A stretch of 64,000 nt of DNA from Gloeobacter morelensis MG652769 (GTDB taxonomy: Bacteria; Cyanobacteriota; Cyanobacteriia; Gloeobacterales; Gloeobacteraceae). The first letter of the stretch is position 1; each line of letters opens with the position of its first letter. Below the pieces are notes generated by a model. That model saw only the letters and a list, made by a program, of their open reading frames with translations. It searched no databases and had not been told where the DNA came from. A program made the position numbers and the translations under genes. The stretch is from assembly GCF_021018745.1 (NCBI RefSeq), contig NZ_CP063845.1, forward strand, positions 124,001-188,000, in the 5' to 3' direction. Shown here piece by piece: positions 42,590-52,487 of this stretch.

Positions 42590-43621
42590 TTAGCGCGGAT
42601 AAAGGGGCGGCACCGGCATGTAGGGCACCCCGGCGGGCGGATAGGGCACTCCGGCGGGTGGGTAGGGCACCCCCGCCGGCGGGTACGGATACGGATACGG
42701 GCTGTTGTAGCCGTAGCCCGACGGATAGACCGGCGCCGGACCGACGGGGCTCACCGGGTACATCATCGCCGGGGTATTCGCGGCGTTGGGGACCACCGCC
42801 TGGCCGGGTAGGTGGGCCGGCGAGAGTTCCGTCTGCGGCTGGGTCATGTCCACCTCGGCCATGAATTCGACCGACAGGCTCTGCAGCGGCGAGAGATCGG
42901 CCACCAGCACGCTCGGGATGTCGCGTTCGAGAATTTCTTCTTGCTCGCCGGTCGACTGGTTGACCGCCCCCTGCTGCTGCAGCGCCCCGATCAGGCCGCC
43001 CAACGCCCCGATCGCCGAACCGGCGCGGTACGATCCCCAGGTGCCCCCGATCGCGCCAACCATACTGCCGGTGGCGCGGCCGAGGCTGCTGGTGGTGCGG
43101 CCCTGGGTCACCCCCCGCCGCTCGCGCACATAAGATTTGGTCAGATCCTTGCCGTCCTGGACCGTCTGCAGGCTATAGGGGTCCGCCCGCAGTTTGCCTG
43201 GCACCGGGTCGCTCATCGCCTGCACTTTGTAGACGCGGTTTTCGATAACGAGCGTATCGAAGACAAATTGCCCCAGTTTCTCATCGAGCCGGTTGAGCGC
43301 ACCGAGCAGCATCGAGCCGCTCGGCAACTTGACGTCGCCCATGCGGCCCGAGACCGGAATTTGCACCGCCTTGCCTTCCTCGACGGTGAGCGCCGAGACC
43401 GGCCCGCTCGCCACAAAGGTGACAATCAGATCGCCGCGGGTGCCGGCGGCGATTTTCTGCACGCCGGTGCGAAAAGTGCGAATCGACCCACCGTTGCCCT
43501 CGGTGACGGTCGGGGGTTGGGCGCGCAGGGCAGGTTGCGCCAGGACTTGGGGTGCAGCGGTGCACAAAACGATCGCCAGGGCGGCCCCCAGCCGTACCGG
43601 AAGCAGAAGGGTATTCGACAT
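42590..43621 (-). CDS. Exported protein with Pro-rich repeat tail, VirB10/TrbI-like core possible
   Basis: 343 aa from the ATG at 43621 (AGGAG 7 nt upstream). Signal peptide residues ~1-28 (ending PQVLAQ). The middle carries KLPSGSMLLGALNRLDE and FDTLVIENRVYKVQAM, which resemble the beta-barrel of TrbI/VirB10 secretion proteins, then Gly-rich GRATGSMVGAIGGTWGS. The last ~60 residues are Pro/Tyr-rich with three PYPPAGV repeats. It probably sits in the periplasm or outer membrane. The VirB10 resemblance is by eye only, and no other type IV secretion genes are near. Confidence 0.6.
   Translation of the reverse strand: MSNTLLLPVRLGAALAIVLCTAAPQVLAQPALRAQPPTVTEGNGGSIRTFRTGVQKIAAGTRGDLIVTFVASGPVSALTVEEGKAVQIPVSGRMGDVKLPSGSMLLGALNRLDEKLGQFVFDTLVIENRVYKVQAMSDPVPGKLRADPYSLQTVQDGKDLTKSYVRERRGVTQGRTTSSLGRATGSMVGAIGGTWGSYRAGSAIGALGGLIGALQQQGAVNQSTGEQEEILERDIPSVLVADLSPLQSLSVEFMAEVDMTQPQTELSPAHLPGQAVVPNAANTPAMMYPVSPVGPAPVYPSGYGYNSPYPYPYPPAGVPYPPAGVPYPPAGVPYMPVPPLYPR
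42621..42683. repeat. Three 21-bp tandem repeats coding PYPPAGV
   Basis: Units start at 42621, 42642 and 42663, each TAGGGCAC(C/T)CCGGCGGG-like, encoding three seven-residue Pro-rich repeats at the C-terminus of the exported protein. Confidence 0.85.
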
Positions 43622-43850
43622 GACAAACTCCTTTGGCAGACTCGGAAGCAATGGCCTTCCCGCCCGCACCACAGAGGTATCCTACATGAGCGAGATGCCA
43701 TGACCGGTCGCCAGTAGTAAATCTTAAAATTTCGCCTTTTGTGGTAAATGCCTAGAGATGCGGATCGCTGGGCGCCCCCGCAAAAAATTCACATCCGGGA
43801 TCAAAGCCGCGCAGTAGGCTGAAAATCAACAGCATTGCGGGGTAAAGCCG

Positions 43851-45440
43851 ATGAAGGCGTTGCTGCTTTGGCCCCATATGCCCAATTCTTTCTGGTCCTA
43901 CCGCAGGACGCTCCAGCTTGCGGGTCTGCGCTCGACAAACCCGCCTTTGGGGCTGATCACCGTGGCGGCACTGCTGCCTGCCGACTGGCAGATCCGCTTT
44001 GCTGATCGCAATGTGCGCTTTGAGACCGAAGCAGATTGGGCCTGGTGCGATCTGGTGATCATCTCGGCGATGATCGTCCAGCAAGAAGACTTTCGGGCGC
44101 TCATCGAGAAGGGCGTCGCTCTGGGCAAAAAAGTGGCCGTAGGCGGGCCGTTTCCCACCTCGGTGCCGGATTTTGCCCTGGCGGCCGGGGCGCACTATTT
44201 GATCCTCGATGAGGGCGAGTGTACAGTGCCGCTATTTGTGGACGCGCTTGGGCGCGGGGCAGAGCGGGGCATTTTCCGCTCCGCCGACAAACCTGATGTC
44301 ACCTGCACACCCGTCCCGCGCTTTGATCTGTTGGATATGCGGGCATACCTGGCGATGACGGTGCAGTTCTCGCGCGGCTGTCCGTTTCAGTGCGAATTTT
44401 GCGACATCATCAACCTGTACGGCCGCAAGCCGCGCACCAAGCATCCCGAGCAGATGCTCGCCGAACTGGAGGTGCTCTACCGGATGGGCTGGAACCGCTA
44501 CGTGTTCGTGGTGGACGACAACTTCATCGGCAACGCCCGCAATGCCAAGATCTTCTTGCGGGCGCTCGTCCCCTGGATGGAAGCGCGCCGGTACCCGTTT
44601 ATTCTGCTCACCGAAGCGTCGCTCAATCTGGCCGAAGACCCCGAACTGGTGGAACTGATGGTGAAGGCGGGTTTTACCACCGTCTTCATGGGTATCGAGA
44701 CCCCCGATACCGACAGCCTGCTGGAGGTGCACAAGCTCCAGAACACCCGCCATTCGCTCGCGGAGTCGTGCGAGAAGGTCACCCGGGCGGGTCTGCAGAT
44801 TATGTCCGGGTTCATCATGGGCTTCGACCACGAGCGGCCCGGAGCGGGGGAGCGCATCCGCGCCTTTATCGAACTGACCGGCATCCCCCAGGCCCAGCTC
44901 AGCCTGCTGCAGGCGCTGCAGAACACGGCGCTCTGGCAGCGATTGGAGCGCGAGGGACGGCTTATCGACGGTCTGGGTACCTTTCACCAGGGGGCCTTGA
45001 TGAACTTCGTGCCCACCCGGCCGGTGGAGGAGGTTGTCGAAGAATATATCGACGCTTTCTGGCGCATCTACGAGCCGCTACCCTACCTCAAGCGCACCTT
45101 TACCCACTTTGGGCGCATGGGAGTCCGGCGGGCCGATAGCCGCAGGCGCTTCGATTGGGCGGCTTTGCGGATGTTTGCGGCCGTCTGCTGGCATCAGGGG
45201 ATCGTCCGCTCGACGCGCTGGCGCTTCTGGTGGCAGCTTGCAGCGATCGCCCTCACCAAATCGCGGCTGCTGTTCGATTACTTCATCGCCCTGGCGGCCG
45301 GGGAGCACTTTTTTGCCTACCGCCACGAGGTGCGCGCCCAACTGCGCGCCCAGCTCGCAGCGATGCGGCAGCTGAGGGAGCACCCAGAAAATCAGCCGCC
45401 CTCGGCTGCCACCCCCAGTGCCTGGGCCAACAACGCCTGA
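43851..45440 (+). CDS. B12-binding domain radical SAM protein (DUF4070 group)
   Basis: 529 aa. Residues ~1-150 are a cobalamin-binding-like domain (NPPLGLITVAALLP, VGGPFPTS), followed by the radical SAM site RGCPFQCEFCDI (C-x3-C-x2-C, ~181), VFVVDDNFIGNARN and VFMGIETPDTDSLL. The C-terminal ~150 residues with FHQGALMNFVPTRP and YLKRTFTHF match the DUF4070 tail. B12-radical SAM enzymes often methylate unreactive carbons; the hopanoid C-2 methylase HpnP is of this architecture, but I cannot decide between it and other paralogues. Its 3' end overlaps the convergent ABC ATPase gene by 49 nt. Confidence 0.87.
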   Translation: MKALLLWPHMPNSFWSYRRTLQLAGLRSTNPPLGLITVAALLPADWQIRFADRNVRFETEADWAWCDLVIISAMIVQQEDFRALIEKGVALGKKVAVGGPFPTSVPDFALAAGAHYLILDEGECTVPLFVDALGRGAERGIFRSADKPDVTCTPVPRFDLLDMRAYLAMTVQFSRGCPFQCEFCDIINLYGRKPRTKHPEQMLAELEVLYRMGWNRYVFVVDDNFIGNARNAKIFLRALVPWMEARRYPFILLTEASLNLAEDPELVELMVKAGFTTVFMGIETPDTDSLLEVHKLQNTRHSLAESCEKVTRAGLQIMSGFIMGFDHERPGAGERIRAFIELTGIPQAQLSLLQALQNTALWQRLEREGRLIDGLGTFHQGALMNFVPTRPVEEVVEEYIDAFWRIYEPLPYLKRTFTHFGRMGVRRADSRRRFDWAALRMFAAVCWHQGIVRSTRWRFWWQLAAIALTKSRLLFDYFIALAAGEHFFAYRHEVRAQLRAQLAAMRQLREHPENQPPSAATPSAWANNA

Positions 45441-46879
45441 GCGTCGTAGGGGGGCCGCTGTTCGCCCACGATGCGCCCGCCCTGGAGCACCAGCAGGCGC
45501 TCGGCCAGCAGGGTCAATTCGGGCAGATCCGAAGAGACTACCAGCACGGCGGTGCCGCCCTCGGCGAGGGCGCGGATAAGCCCGTAGATCTCGACTTTGG
45601 CCTCGACATCGACGCCGCGGGTCGGTTCGTCGAGCAGCAGCACCCGGCACCCGGCGAGCAGCCAGCGCCCCAAGAGCGCCTTTTGCTGGTTGCCGCCGCT
45701 CAGGGCGCGGATGGCCATCTCCTGGGCGTGCGGCGCCAGGCGCAGTTGTCCCCCCAGTGCGCGGCAGGCGCTCCGCTCGCGGTACTGCTCGACGATCCCC
45801 CAGCGGGCGCGGCCGGGCAAGCTCACCAGGGCCATATTTTCGCGCACGCAGCGCTCGGGCAGCAGGCTGTGGCGCTTGCGGTCCTCCCCCAGCATGCCGA
45901 TGCCGCGGGCGACGGCGTCGCGGGGCGAGCGCCAGACCACCGGTCGTCCATCGAGCACAATCTCTCCCGCCTCGGGCCTTTGGGCACCGAACAGCGTGCG
46001 CACCAACCGGGAGCGGCCCGCCCCGGCCACCCCCATCAGCCCCACCACCTCGCCGGCCCGCAGTTCCAGGTGCACATCTTTGAGCCGGCCGCAGCAGAGA
46101 TTGTGCACGGTGAGGACGGGTCGGCCGGTTTGCGAGGCGGCCGGGGCGCCGGTCGGTTCAAGGGTGCGGCCCACCATGTGGCGCACCACCTCCGCCATCG
46201 ACAGTGCTCCCACCGCAGCGCAGTGGACGCGCCTGCCGTTGCGCAGGACCGTCACCTGGTCGCAAAGGGCAAAGATTTCCTCCAGGCGGTGGGAGATATA
46301 GATAATTGCCGTGCCCTCCGCGCGAATCCGCCGGAGCACGGCGAACAGCTGCTCGCTCTGTTGGGCGCTCAGGCTGGCTGTGGGTTCATCGAGGATGAGC
46401 AGGCGCGCCTGTTGTCTGAGGGCGCGGGCAGTCTCGACCATCTGCTGTTCGGGCAAATTGAGCCGTCCGACCGGCGTGCGCGGGTCGATCGGTTGGCCCA
46501 AGCGCTCCAGTACCGCGCGGGCCGAATTTTCGAACTTCCCGTAGTCCACCGGCCGCCACCAGCTGTGCGCCTCCCCCAGGCAGATATTTTCGGCCACCGA
46601 CAACGCCGGCACCAGCGCCAGTTCCTGGTGGATCATGGCGATGCCGGCGGCGCGGGCGGCGCGGGGCGAATCGAACCGGACGGCGGCACCCTGCCAGCGG
46701 ACGGTACCCGCGTCGGGAGCAAGGGCACCCGAGAGAATTTTCATCAGCGTCGATTTACCGGCGCCGTTTTCACCGACCAAGGCGTGCACCTCCCCCGCCT
46801 CGACGGTGAAATCCACCCCGTCGAGCACCGTGACCGGCCCGAAGCGGCGGCTGATCTTTTCGAGAGCAAGGAGAGGCAT
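45392..46879 (-). CDS. Sugar-type ABC transporter ATP-binding protein (RbsA/MglA family)
   Basis: 495 aa with two ATPase domains. The first has Walker A GENGAGKST (~37), LPEQQMVETARAL and LLILDEPTASL; the second has a degenerate Walker A (GVAGAGRS), SGGNQQKALLGRWLL and LLLDEPTRGVD. This tandem arrangement is specific to ribose/galactose/autoinducer-type importers. The binding-protein gene lies 5 nt upstream in the same operon. No RbsC-type permease is on either side; the downstream end collides with the radical SAM gene. Confidence 0.92.
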   Translation of the reverse strand: MPLLALEKISRRFGPVTVLDGVDFTVEAGEVHALVGENGAGKSTLMKILSGALAPDAGTVRWQGAAVRFDSPRAARAAGIAMIHQELALVPALSVAENICLGEAHSWWRPVDYGKFENSARAVLERLGQPIDPRTPVGRLNLPEQQMVETARALRQQARLLILDEPTASLSAQQSEQLFAVLRRIRAEGTAIIYISHRLEEIFALCDQVTVLRNGRRVHCAAVGALSMAEVVRHMVGRTLEPTGAPAASQTGRPVLTVHNLCCGRLKDVHLELRAGEVVGLMGVAGAGRSRLVRTLFGAQRPEAGEIVLDGRPVVWRSPRDAVARGIGMLGEDRKRHSLLPERCVRENMALVSLPGRARWGIVEQYRERSACRALGGQLRLAPHAQEMAIRALSGGNQQKALLGRWLLAGCRVLLLDEPTRGVDVEAKVEIYGLIRALAEGGTAVLVVSSDLPELTLLAERLLVLQGGRIVGEQRPPYDAQALLAQALGVAAEGG

Positions 46880-46884
46880 CGGTA

Positions 46885-47811
46885 TCAGGGGGCGGGGGTA
46901 AGGGTTTCGTTGCCCAGGGCGGCTTTGTCCACCAGCCGCACGGGCACGGGGATCACCGGTTCCACCGGTTGGCCCGCGAGGTGGGCAGCCACCGCCCGGA
47001 TCGTCTCCTGGCCGATGCGGTAGGGATCCTGGGCGATATCGGCCTGCAGGGGAGATTTGCCCCCGGCGATGAGCTTACGCGCCTCCTCGGAGGCGTCGTA
47101 GCCCACGACGAAGATGCCTTTGCGCCCGGCAGCCTCGATGGCCGAGACGACGCCGAAGGCCGATTCGTCGTTGATGGCAAAGACGGCGTCGAGCTTGCGC
47201 TGGGACTGGAGCAGATCTTCGGCGGCTTTTAAGGAGCGGTCGCGCACGCCGTCGCCGGTGAGGCGGGCCACCACCCGGATATTCGGATAGGGCTTGAGGG
47301 CTTCCTCGAAGCCGCGCACCCGCTCGATCACCGACTGGATATAGGGCTGATCGATAATGGCCACCTGGCCCTGGCCGTTCAGGCGCTTGGCGATATACTC
47401 GCCCGCGAGCCGCCCGCCCGCAATATTGTCCGAGGCGATGTGGGAGACGACCGTGCCTTCTCTGGCGCGGATGTCGGCGGTGAAGACGGGAATATCGGCC
47501 TGATTGGCGCGGGCGATGGCCGGGCCGATCCCCTGGGAATCGGTCGGGCAAACCACGATCGCCGCCACTTTCTGGACAGCGTAATTTTCGAGCTGCCCCT
47601 GTTGGCGGGCCAGATCGAATTCGCCCGCATCGAGTCGCACAGTGAGCTTCTGCTTGGCCGCTTCTTCTTTGAGACCACGCTCCAGTTCGCGGTAAAAGGC
47701 GTCCTGACGGGTGAGCAGCGACACCCCCACCACCGGCCCCTCCGACCCGTTCTGGACACAGGCACCCAATACCAGTGCCCACAGCGCCGCCAACCACCAG
47801 AACCTTCGCAC
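46885..47811 (-). CDS. Sugar-type ABC transporter substrate-binding lipoprotein (RbsB family)
   Basis: 308 aa from the GTG at 47811, which gives a compact lipoprotein signal RRFWWLAALWALVLGAC; a GTG at 47829 would add six residues. The mature part has the periplasmic binding protein type 1 pattern: VVGVSLLTRQDAFY, AAIVVCPTDSQGIGPAIARANQADIPVFTAD, SHIASDNIAGGRLAGEYI, and DAVFAINDESAFG, each at the expected place. The ligand is a sugar, polyol or autoinducer-like molecule. It pairs with the ATPase just downstream. Confidence 0.9.
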   Translation of the reverse strand: MRRFWWLAALWALVLGACVQNGSEGPVVGVSLLTRQDAFYRELERGLKEEAAKQKLTVRLDAGEFDLARQQGQLENYAVQKVAAIVVCPTDSQGIGPAIARANQADIPVFTADIRAREGTVVSHIASDNIAGGRLAGEYIAKRLNGQGQVAIIDQPYIQSVIERVRGFEEALKPYPNIRVVARLTGDGVRDRSLKAAEDLLQSQRKLDAVFAINDESAFGVVSAIEAAGRKGIFVVGYDASEEARKLIAGGKSPLQADIAQDPYRIGQETIRAVAAHLAGQPVEPVIPVPVRLVDKAALGNETLTPAP

Positions 47812-47829
47812 CCCGGACCCACCGCGCAC

Positions 47830-48167
47830 ATTTTCAGGCTCAAATGTACCAGGTGTCAGGTGTCATATCGAATCCGCGTCTATGGACATGGAATAACCCG
47901 GCGCTATTGCCAGCCGTCCTCCTCGCCGCAGTCGCTACGCAAAGCGTGCACGCACTGGAAACATCGGCCAAGCCCACCAACCCACTCTCCCGCTTATCAC
48001 GCCCTGAAGTCCGGGGGGTGTCGGGGGGCTGGCAGCCCCTCGACGCGGGGAGGGGGAGAGCGCGAGAGGGGAACCCGAAGGGGGTGCCGCCTCTCGCCCA
48101 CCCGCTGTCGTGCCAAGCCAACCACAGGTGCTAATAAGCACACCTTAGAAGATCACTGACAACTTTT
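47830..48167. other. Intergenic region between the ABC and RND operons
   Basis: About 338 nt, very G-rich in the middle (48017-48090), with the small hairpin GGGGCT-GGC-AGCCCC near 48030, a possible terminator or repeat family member. Plus-strand frames here have no protein-like pattern and no start signal. Confidence 0.4.
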
Positions 48168-51100
48168 TTATTGTTGAGCCGGGGTTTGCATCGGCTGAGC
48201 CGTCTCGATGGTGGAGCGCCGGGCCAGCCGAGCCAGCCAGTTTTTGAAGTCGTCCACGTAGGTAAACAGCACCGGGATCACCACCAGGGTGAGCAAGGTC
48301 GAACTCAAGAGTCCCCCCACCACCGCCACGGCCATAGGCGAGCGAAACTCCGAACCCGCCCCGATCCCCAGGGCAATGGGCAGCATGCCCGCGATCATGG
48401 CGATCGTGGTCATCAAGATCGGCTGCAGCCGGTCGATGCCCGCCGCCATCAGCGCCTCGCGCCGGGGCAGGCGCGCCTTTTCGATCAGCACAGTCGCGTA
48501 CTACGACTAGCAATATCGAATTTTTGGTGACGATGCCCATCAGCATCAAGATGCCAATCAGGGCCGGCAGCACCAGGGGTTTGCCGGCCACCAGCAGCCC
48601 CGCGAGCGCCCCGCCGATGGACAGGGGCAATGCCGCCATGATTGTGAGGGGATGGAAAAAGTCCCCAAACAGCAGCACCAGTACTCCATAGATGAGCAAC
48701 ACTCCCACCAGCAGGGCCGTCCCGAAGCGTTCTGAAACTTGATCTTGCAGGTCCACATCGCCCGAGCGCACCAGGCGGATCGATTCGGGTAAATCGCCCA
48801 TAGCGGGAAGGGCGTAGATCTGCTCCAGGGCAGGGCCGAGCTGCACGCCGTTCAAGTTGGCCTCCACCGAAATCTGGCGGGCGCGGTCGTAGCGATCGAT
48901 CTGGGCGGCACCGCTACCGACGGCCAGCTCGGCCACCGTCTCCAGGGGGATGGCCCGCCCGTCGTCGGCGGTGACGCGCAGGTTGCGCAGCACCTCCAGA
49001 TCTGTGCGGTAGCGCGGGTCGAGCTGCACGCGGATCGGAATCTGGCGATCTTCGAGGTTGAACCTGGCCAGGTTCGCGTCGATGTCGCCCAGCGTGGCGA
49101 TCTTGGCGGTCACCCCGATGCGCTCCACCGAAACGCCCAGGTCCGCCGCCCGCTCAAAGCGGGGCCGGATGAGCAGTTCGGGGCGCGAGAGGCTCGCGGT
49201 GTTGCTGACGTTGGCAAGCCCCGGCAGCGCCTGCATCTGGGTGCTCAGCCCCTCGGCTGCGCGCGCCAGTTCGGCGGTATCTTCGCCCGTCAGGATAATC
49301 GAGACTTCTTTGCCTCCCCGAAAGCCCACCGAGAAGCCGAGGCGCGCCCCCGGCACAGCGGCCAGCACCGGTTGGATCGCTTTATCAAAATCTTGCTGGG
49401 TGATGGCGCGCTCCTCGCGGGGCTTGAGGTTGATGAAGAGCGTGGCCAGGCGCACCTCGCCTTGATCCCCGATCGAGACAAAGACATTTTTGATCTCGGG
49501 CCGCTTTTGCAATTGGTCATTCAGCCCGCGCGCCACCGCGTCGGTCTGGGCGAGGGTCGAGCCGGGCGGCAACTCCAGTTGCACTATCGACTGGCCGCGG
49601 TCGGTGTTGGCGAGAAACCCCGAAGGGAGGAGCGGGGCCAATAGCAGCGAGAGGACAAAAAAAGCGACCGCGGCCCCAATCGTGGCGGCGCGGTTGGAGA
49701 GCGCCCAGGCGAGGACGGTGCGGTAGGCGCGGGTGTACCAGGGCAACCGGATAGGGGCAGGCTTGGCTGCGAGCCAGTAGGCGGCCATCAGCGGGGTGAC
49801 CATGCGCGCCACGAAGAGCGAAAAGAGCACCGCCGCCACCACCGTAAAACCGAACTGGCCAAAAAACTGACCCGGCACCCCGCCCATGAATCCCACCGGC
49901 ACGAAGACCGCCACGATCGTCATCGTGGTCGCCACCACCGCCAGGCCGATTTCGTCGGCGGCAGCGAGGGCGGCCTGAAGGGGTGGTTTGCCCATCTTGA
50001 TGTGGCGGTCGATATTTTCGATTTCGACGATCGCATCGTCCACCAACACCCCCACCACCAGCGCCAGCGCCAGCAGGCTCAAGCTGTTGAGGCTGTAGCC
50101 CAACAGCTTCATGACCGCAAAGGTGGGGATGGTCGAGAGGGGCATCGCCACCCCGGCAATCAAGGTCGCCCGCCCGTCGCGCAAGAACAAATAGACCACC
50201 ACGACCGCGAGGGCCGCCCCCAACCAGAGCGCTTCGATCGAGGCGTCGTAATTTTCGTGAACGTAGCGCACCGAGGTATTGACCAAATCGAAGTGCACAT
50301 CGGCGAAACGCTTCTCCAGTTGGGCAATCTGCGCTTCGACCCCCTTTTCGATCGCGACTTCGGAGCTGCCGGTGGAGCGGATCACCGAGAAGCCGACCAC
50401 CGGTTTGCCGTCCAGGCGCGCCAGCTGGCGCGCTTCGGAGGTGCCGTCGCTGACGCTCCCCAGATCCGCAAGGGCCACGCGCCGCCCGCCCGGCAGGACA
50501 ATTTGCGTGGCGCGCAGGTTCTCGACGGTAGCAGCGCTGCCGAGGGTGCGGATGGTCTGCTCGCGGCTTCCCAGTTCCCCCCGTCCCCCCGGCAGATCCC
50601 GGTTGAGGGCGCGCACCTGGCGGTTCACTTCCTCAGCGGTGATCCCCAGGGCAAACAACCGATCCGGGTCGAGGTCGATGCGCACTTCGCGGCTCACGCC
50701 CCCGAAGCGCTGCACCCGCGAGACACCCTCGACGGTGAGCAAGGCCCGGCTCACGTCGCGATCGACAAACCAGCTCAGCTGCTCGACCGACCGGGTGGGA
50801 GAACCCACCGCATAGATCATCAGGGCGCCGCCCACAAAATCGACCCGCGCAATCACCGGCTCGTCGATGTCCTGGGGAAGTTCCTGGCGGATCTTGGTGA
50901 CCGCGTCGCGCACGTCGTTGACCGCCCGGTCGGTGTCGGTGCCCAGCACAAATTCAACCGTCGTGGCCGAGAGGCCGTCCTTGATAGTCGAGCGCAGGTG
51001 CTCGACGTTCTCGATGCCCGCCAGGGCGTCTTCGATTTTGCGGGTCACCTGGCTTTCGAGTTCGGGCGGGGCAGCCCCGGACTGGGTGATGTTCACCGAG

Positions 51101-51237
51101 ACGGTGGGCACATCGACGTTCGGGTTTTCGTTGACGGGCAGTTGCACAAAGCCCACCACTCCTGCGATCACCAGGGCGATAAACAGCACCGCAATCACGA
51201 TCGGATGGCGAATCGACCAGGCTGAGAGGTTGTTCAC
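48168..51237 (-). pseudogene. RND efflux pump inner-membrane subunit (AcrB/HAE1 family), frameshifted
   Basis: Starts at a GTG (51237) overlapping the adaptor stop. The first ~915 codons are a normal RND pump: AWSIRHPIVIAVLFIALVIAG, porter domain, TM4 with the proton-relay LVVGVLVDDAIVEIEN, and MGIVTKNSILLV near TM10-11. At ~48499-48507 one extra base turns the expected LLVDYATVLIEKAR into VVRDCADR; the right frame continues separately at 48168-48491 with the last two helices and TPAQQ end. The in-frame product would end in ~110 unrelated residues. Broken gene, recent sequencing error, or slippage are the options. Confidence 0.88.
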
Positions 51238-52487
51238 GGCATTCCTCCTGCAGTGCGCACGCGCGCGCCGTCTTTGAGATATCCCGCCCCGGCGAGCACG
51301 ATTTGCTCCCCGACTGCAAGCCCGCCGGTGATCTCCACCTGTCCGCCGGAGCGCGCCCCGGTCCCGACCGCGCGGCGCACGGCCTTCTCACCCTGGACGA
51401 CAAAGACGTGGGCGCGGCCGTTGTCGAACAGCAGAGCTCCCTCGGGGACCGCGAGCGCTAAACCGGCACCAGCGCGCAATTCACCGCGCGCGAACATACC
51501 CGGTCGCAAAGCCGGGTCGGGCGGGAGGTCAATTTTCACCAGGGCATTGCGGTTACCCGCATCCACGGCCGGGGCAATTTCGCGCACGCGCCCTGCGAAG
51601 CGGCGTTCCGGGAGCGCATCGGTCTGCACAGTGACCGCCTGCCCCGGGGCAATCGCCCCCAGGCGCACTTCGCTCACCTCCGCCTGCAACTCCAGGCGCT
51701 GGTCGCGCACGAGGGTGAAAAGCGCCTGGGCGCTCAGGGGACTGACCACGCTGCCAAGTTTTGCCTGGCGTCTGCTGATGAGCCCGCCCGCAGGAGCGGT
51801 GATCCGCGTCTGGGCGAGCATGGCGAGCAACTCTTCGCGCCGCGCCTCGGCACGGGCCAGATCGCTCTCAGCGACGGCAATCGCCTGCGAAGCGCCGCCC
51901 AGGCGCGCCCCGTACGTGTCGGCGCTGGTGCGCCGGGCCGTGGCTTCCACCTCGCTAATCGCCCCCTGGCGCTGCAGGTCGTCGAAGCGGCGCCGGTTGG
52001 CCTCCGCCTCGCCGCGCAGCGCCCTTGCCTCCGCGAAATTCGCGCGGCTCTGGGCAATCAGCGCCCGGCTGCGGGCAATCTCCGCCTCGACCTGCCGGAT
52101 CTGGGCGCGCAGAGGCCGGTCGTTAAGGCGAGCGAGCAACTGGCCGCGCCCCACCCGCTCCCCCTCTTCGACGTAGACACCCTCGATGCGCAATCCGCTC
52201 AGCTCGGCCCCGATGGGCAACTCGTCCCAGGCGGCGATCGAACCGGTGACCATGAGCGTCTTCGCAAACGGGCGTCTCTCGACAGGCTCGACGGTGACGC
52301 TCAAAGCCGCGGGCGGCCCGGCCGCCTCGCTCGCTTTGGGTGCCGGACGGCTCAGCGCAAAGACGAGCACCCCGACAAGCCCGCTCCCGGCCAGCAGCAG
52401 CCAGCGCACCGTCCAGCCCGAACGCTTCGCCGGGGGCGTGTGGGCGGCGGGAGACGGGTTCTCGATGCCTTCGAGAGATGGACGCAT
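51234..52487 (-). CDS. RND efflux periplasmic adaptor (membrane fusion protein)
   Basis: 417 aa from the ATG at 52487, preceded by GGGAGGAGCGATC. N-terminal membrane anchor ~27-45 (WLLLAGSGLVGVLVFAL), barrel-sandwich halves around IGAELSGLRIEGVYVEEGERVGRGQ and ITAPAGGLISRRQAKLGSVV, a long alpha-hairpin of Ala/Arg-rich coils between them, and a beta-barrel with AVTVQTDALPERRFAG. It links the pump with an outer-membrane channel, not coded here. Stop and pump start overlap (GTGA). Confidence 0.92.
   Translation of the reverse strand: MRPSLEGIENPSPAAHTPPAKRSGWTVRWLLLAGSGLVGVLVFALSRPAPKASEAAGPPAALSVTVEPVERRPFAKTLMVTGSIAAWDELPIGAELSGLRIEGVYVEEGERVGRGQLLARLNDRPLRAQIRQVEAEIARSRALIAQSRANFAEARALRGEAEANRRRFDDLQRQGAISEVEATARRTSADTYGARLGGASQAIAVAESDLARAEARREELLAMLAQTRITAPAGGLISRRQAKLGSVVSPLSAQALFTLVRDQRLELQAEVSEVRLGAIAPGQAVTVQTDALPERRFAGRVREIAPAVDAGNRNALVKIDLPPDPALRPGMFARGELRAGAGLALAVPEGALLFDNGRAHVFVVQGEKAVRRAVGTGARSGGQVEITGGLAVGEQIVLAGAGYLKDGARVRTAGGMP

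Noticed and set aside
47775-48134. 119-codon plus-strand ORF between the ABC and RND operons
   Set aside because: Low-complexity, G-rich sequence with no protein-like pattern.
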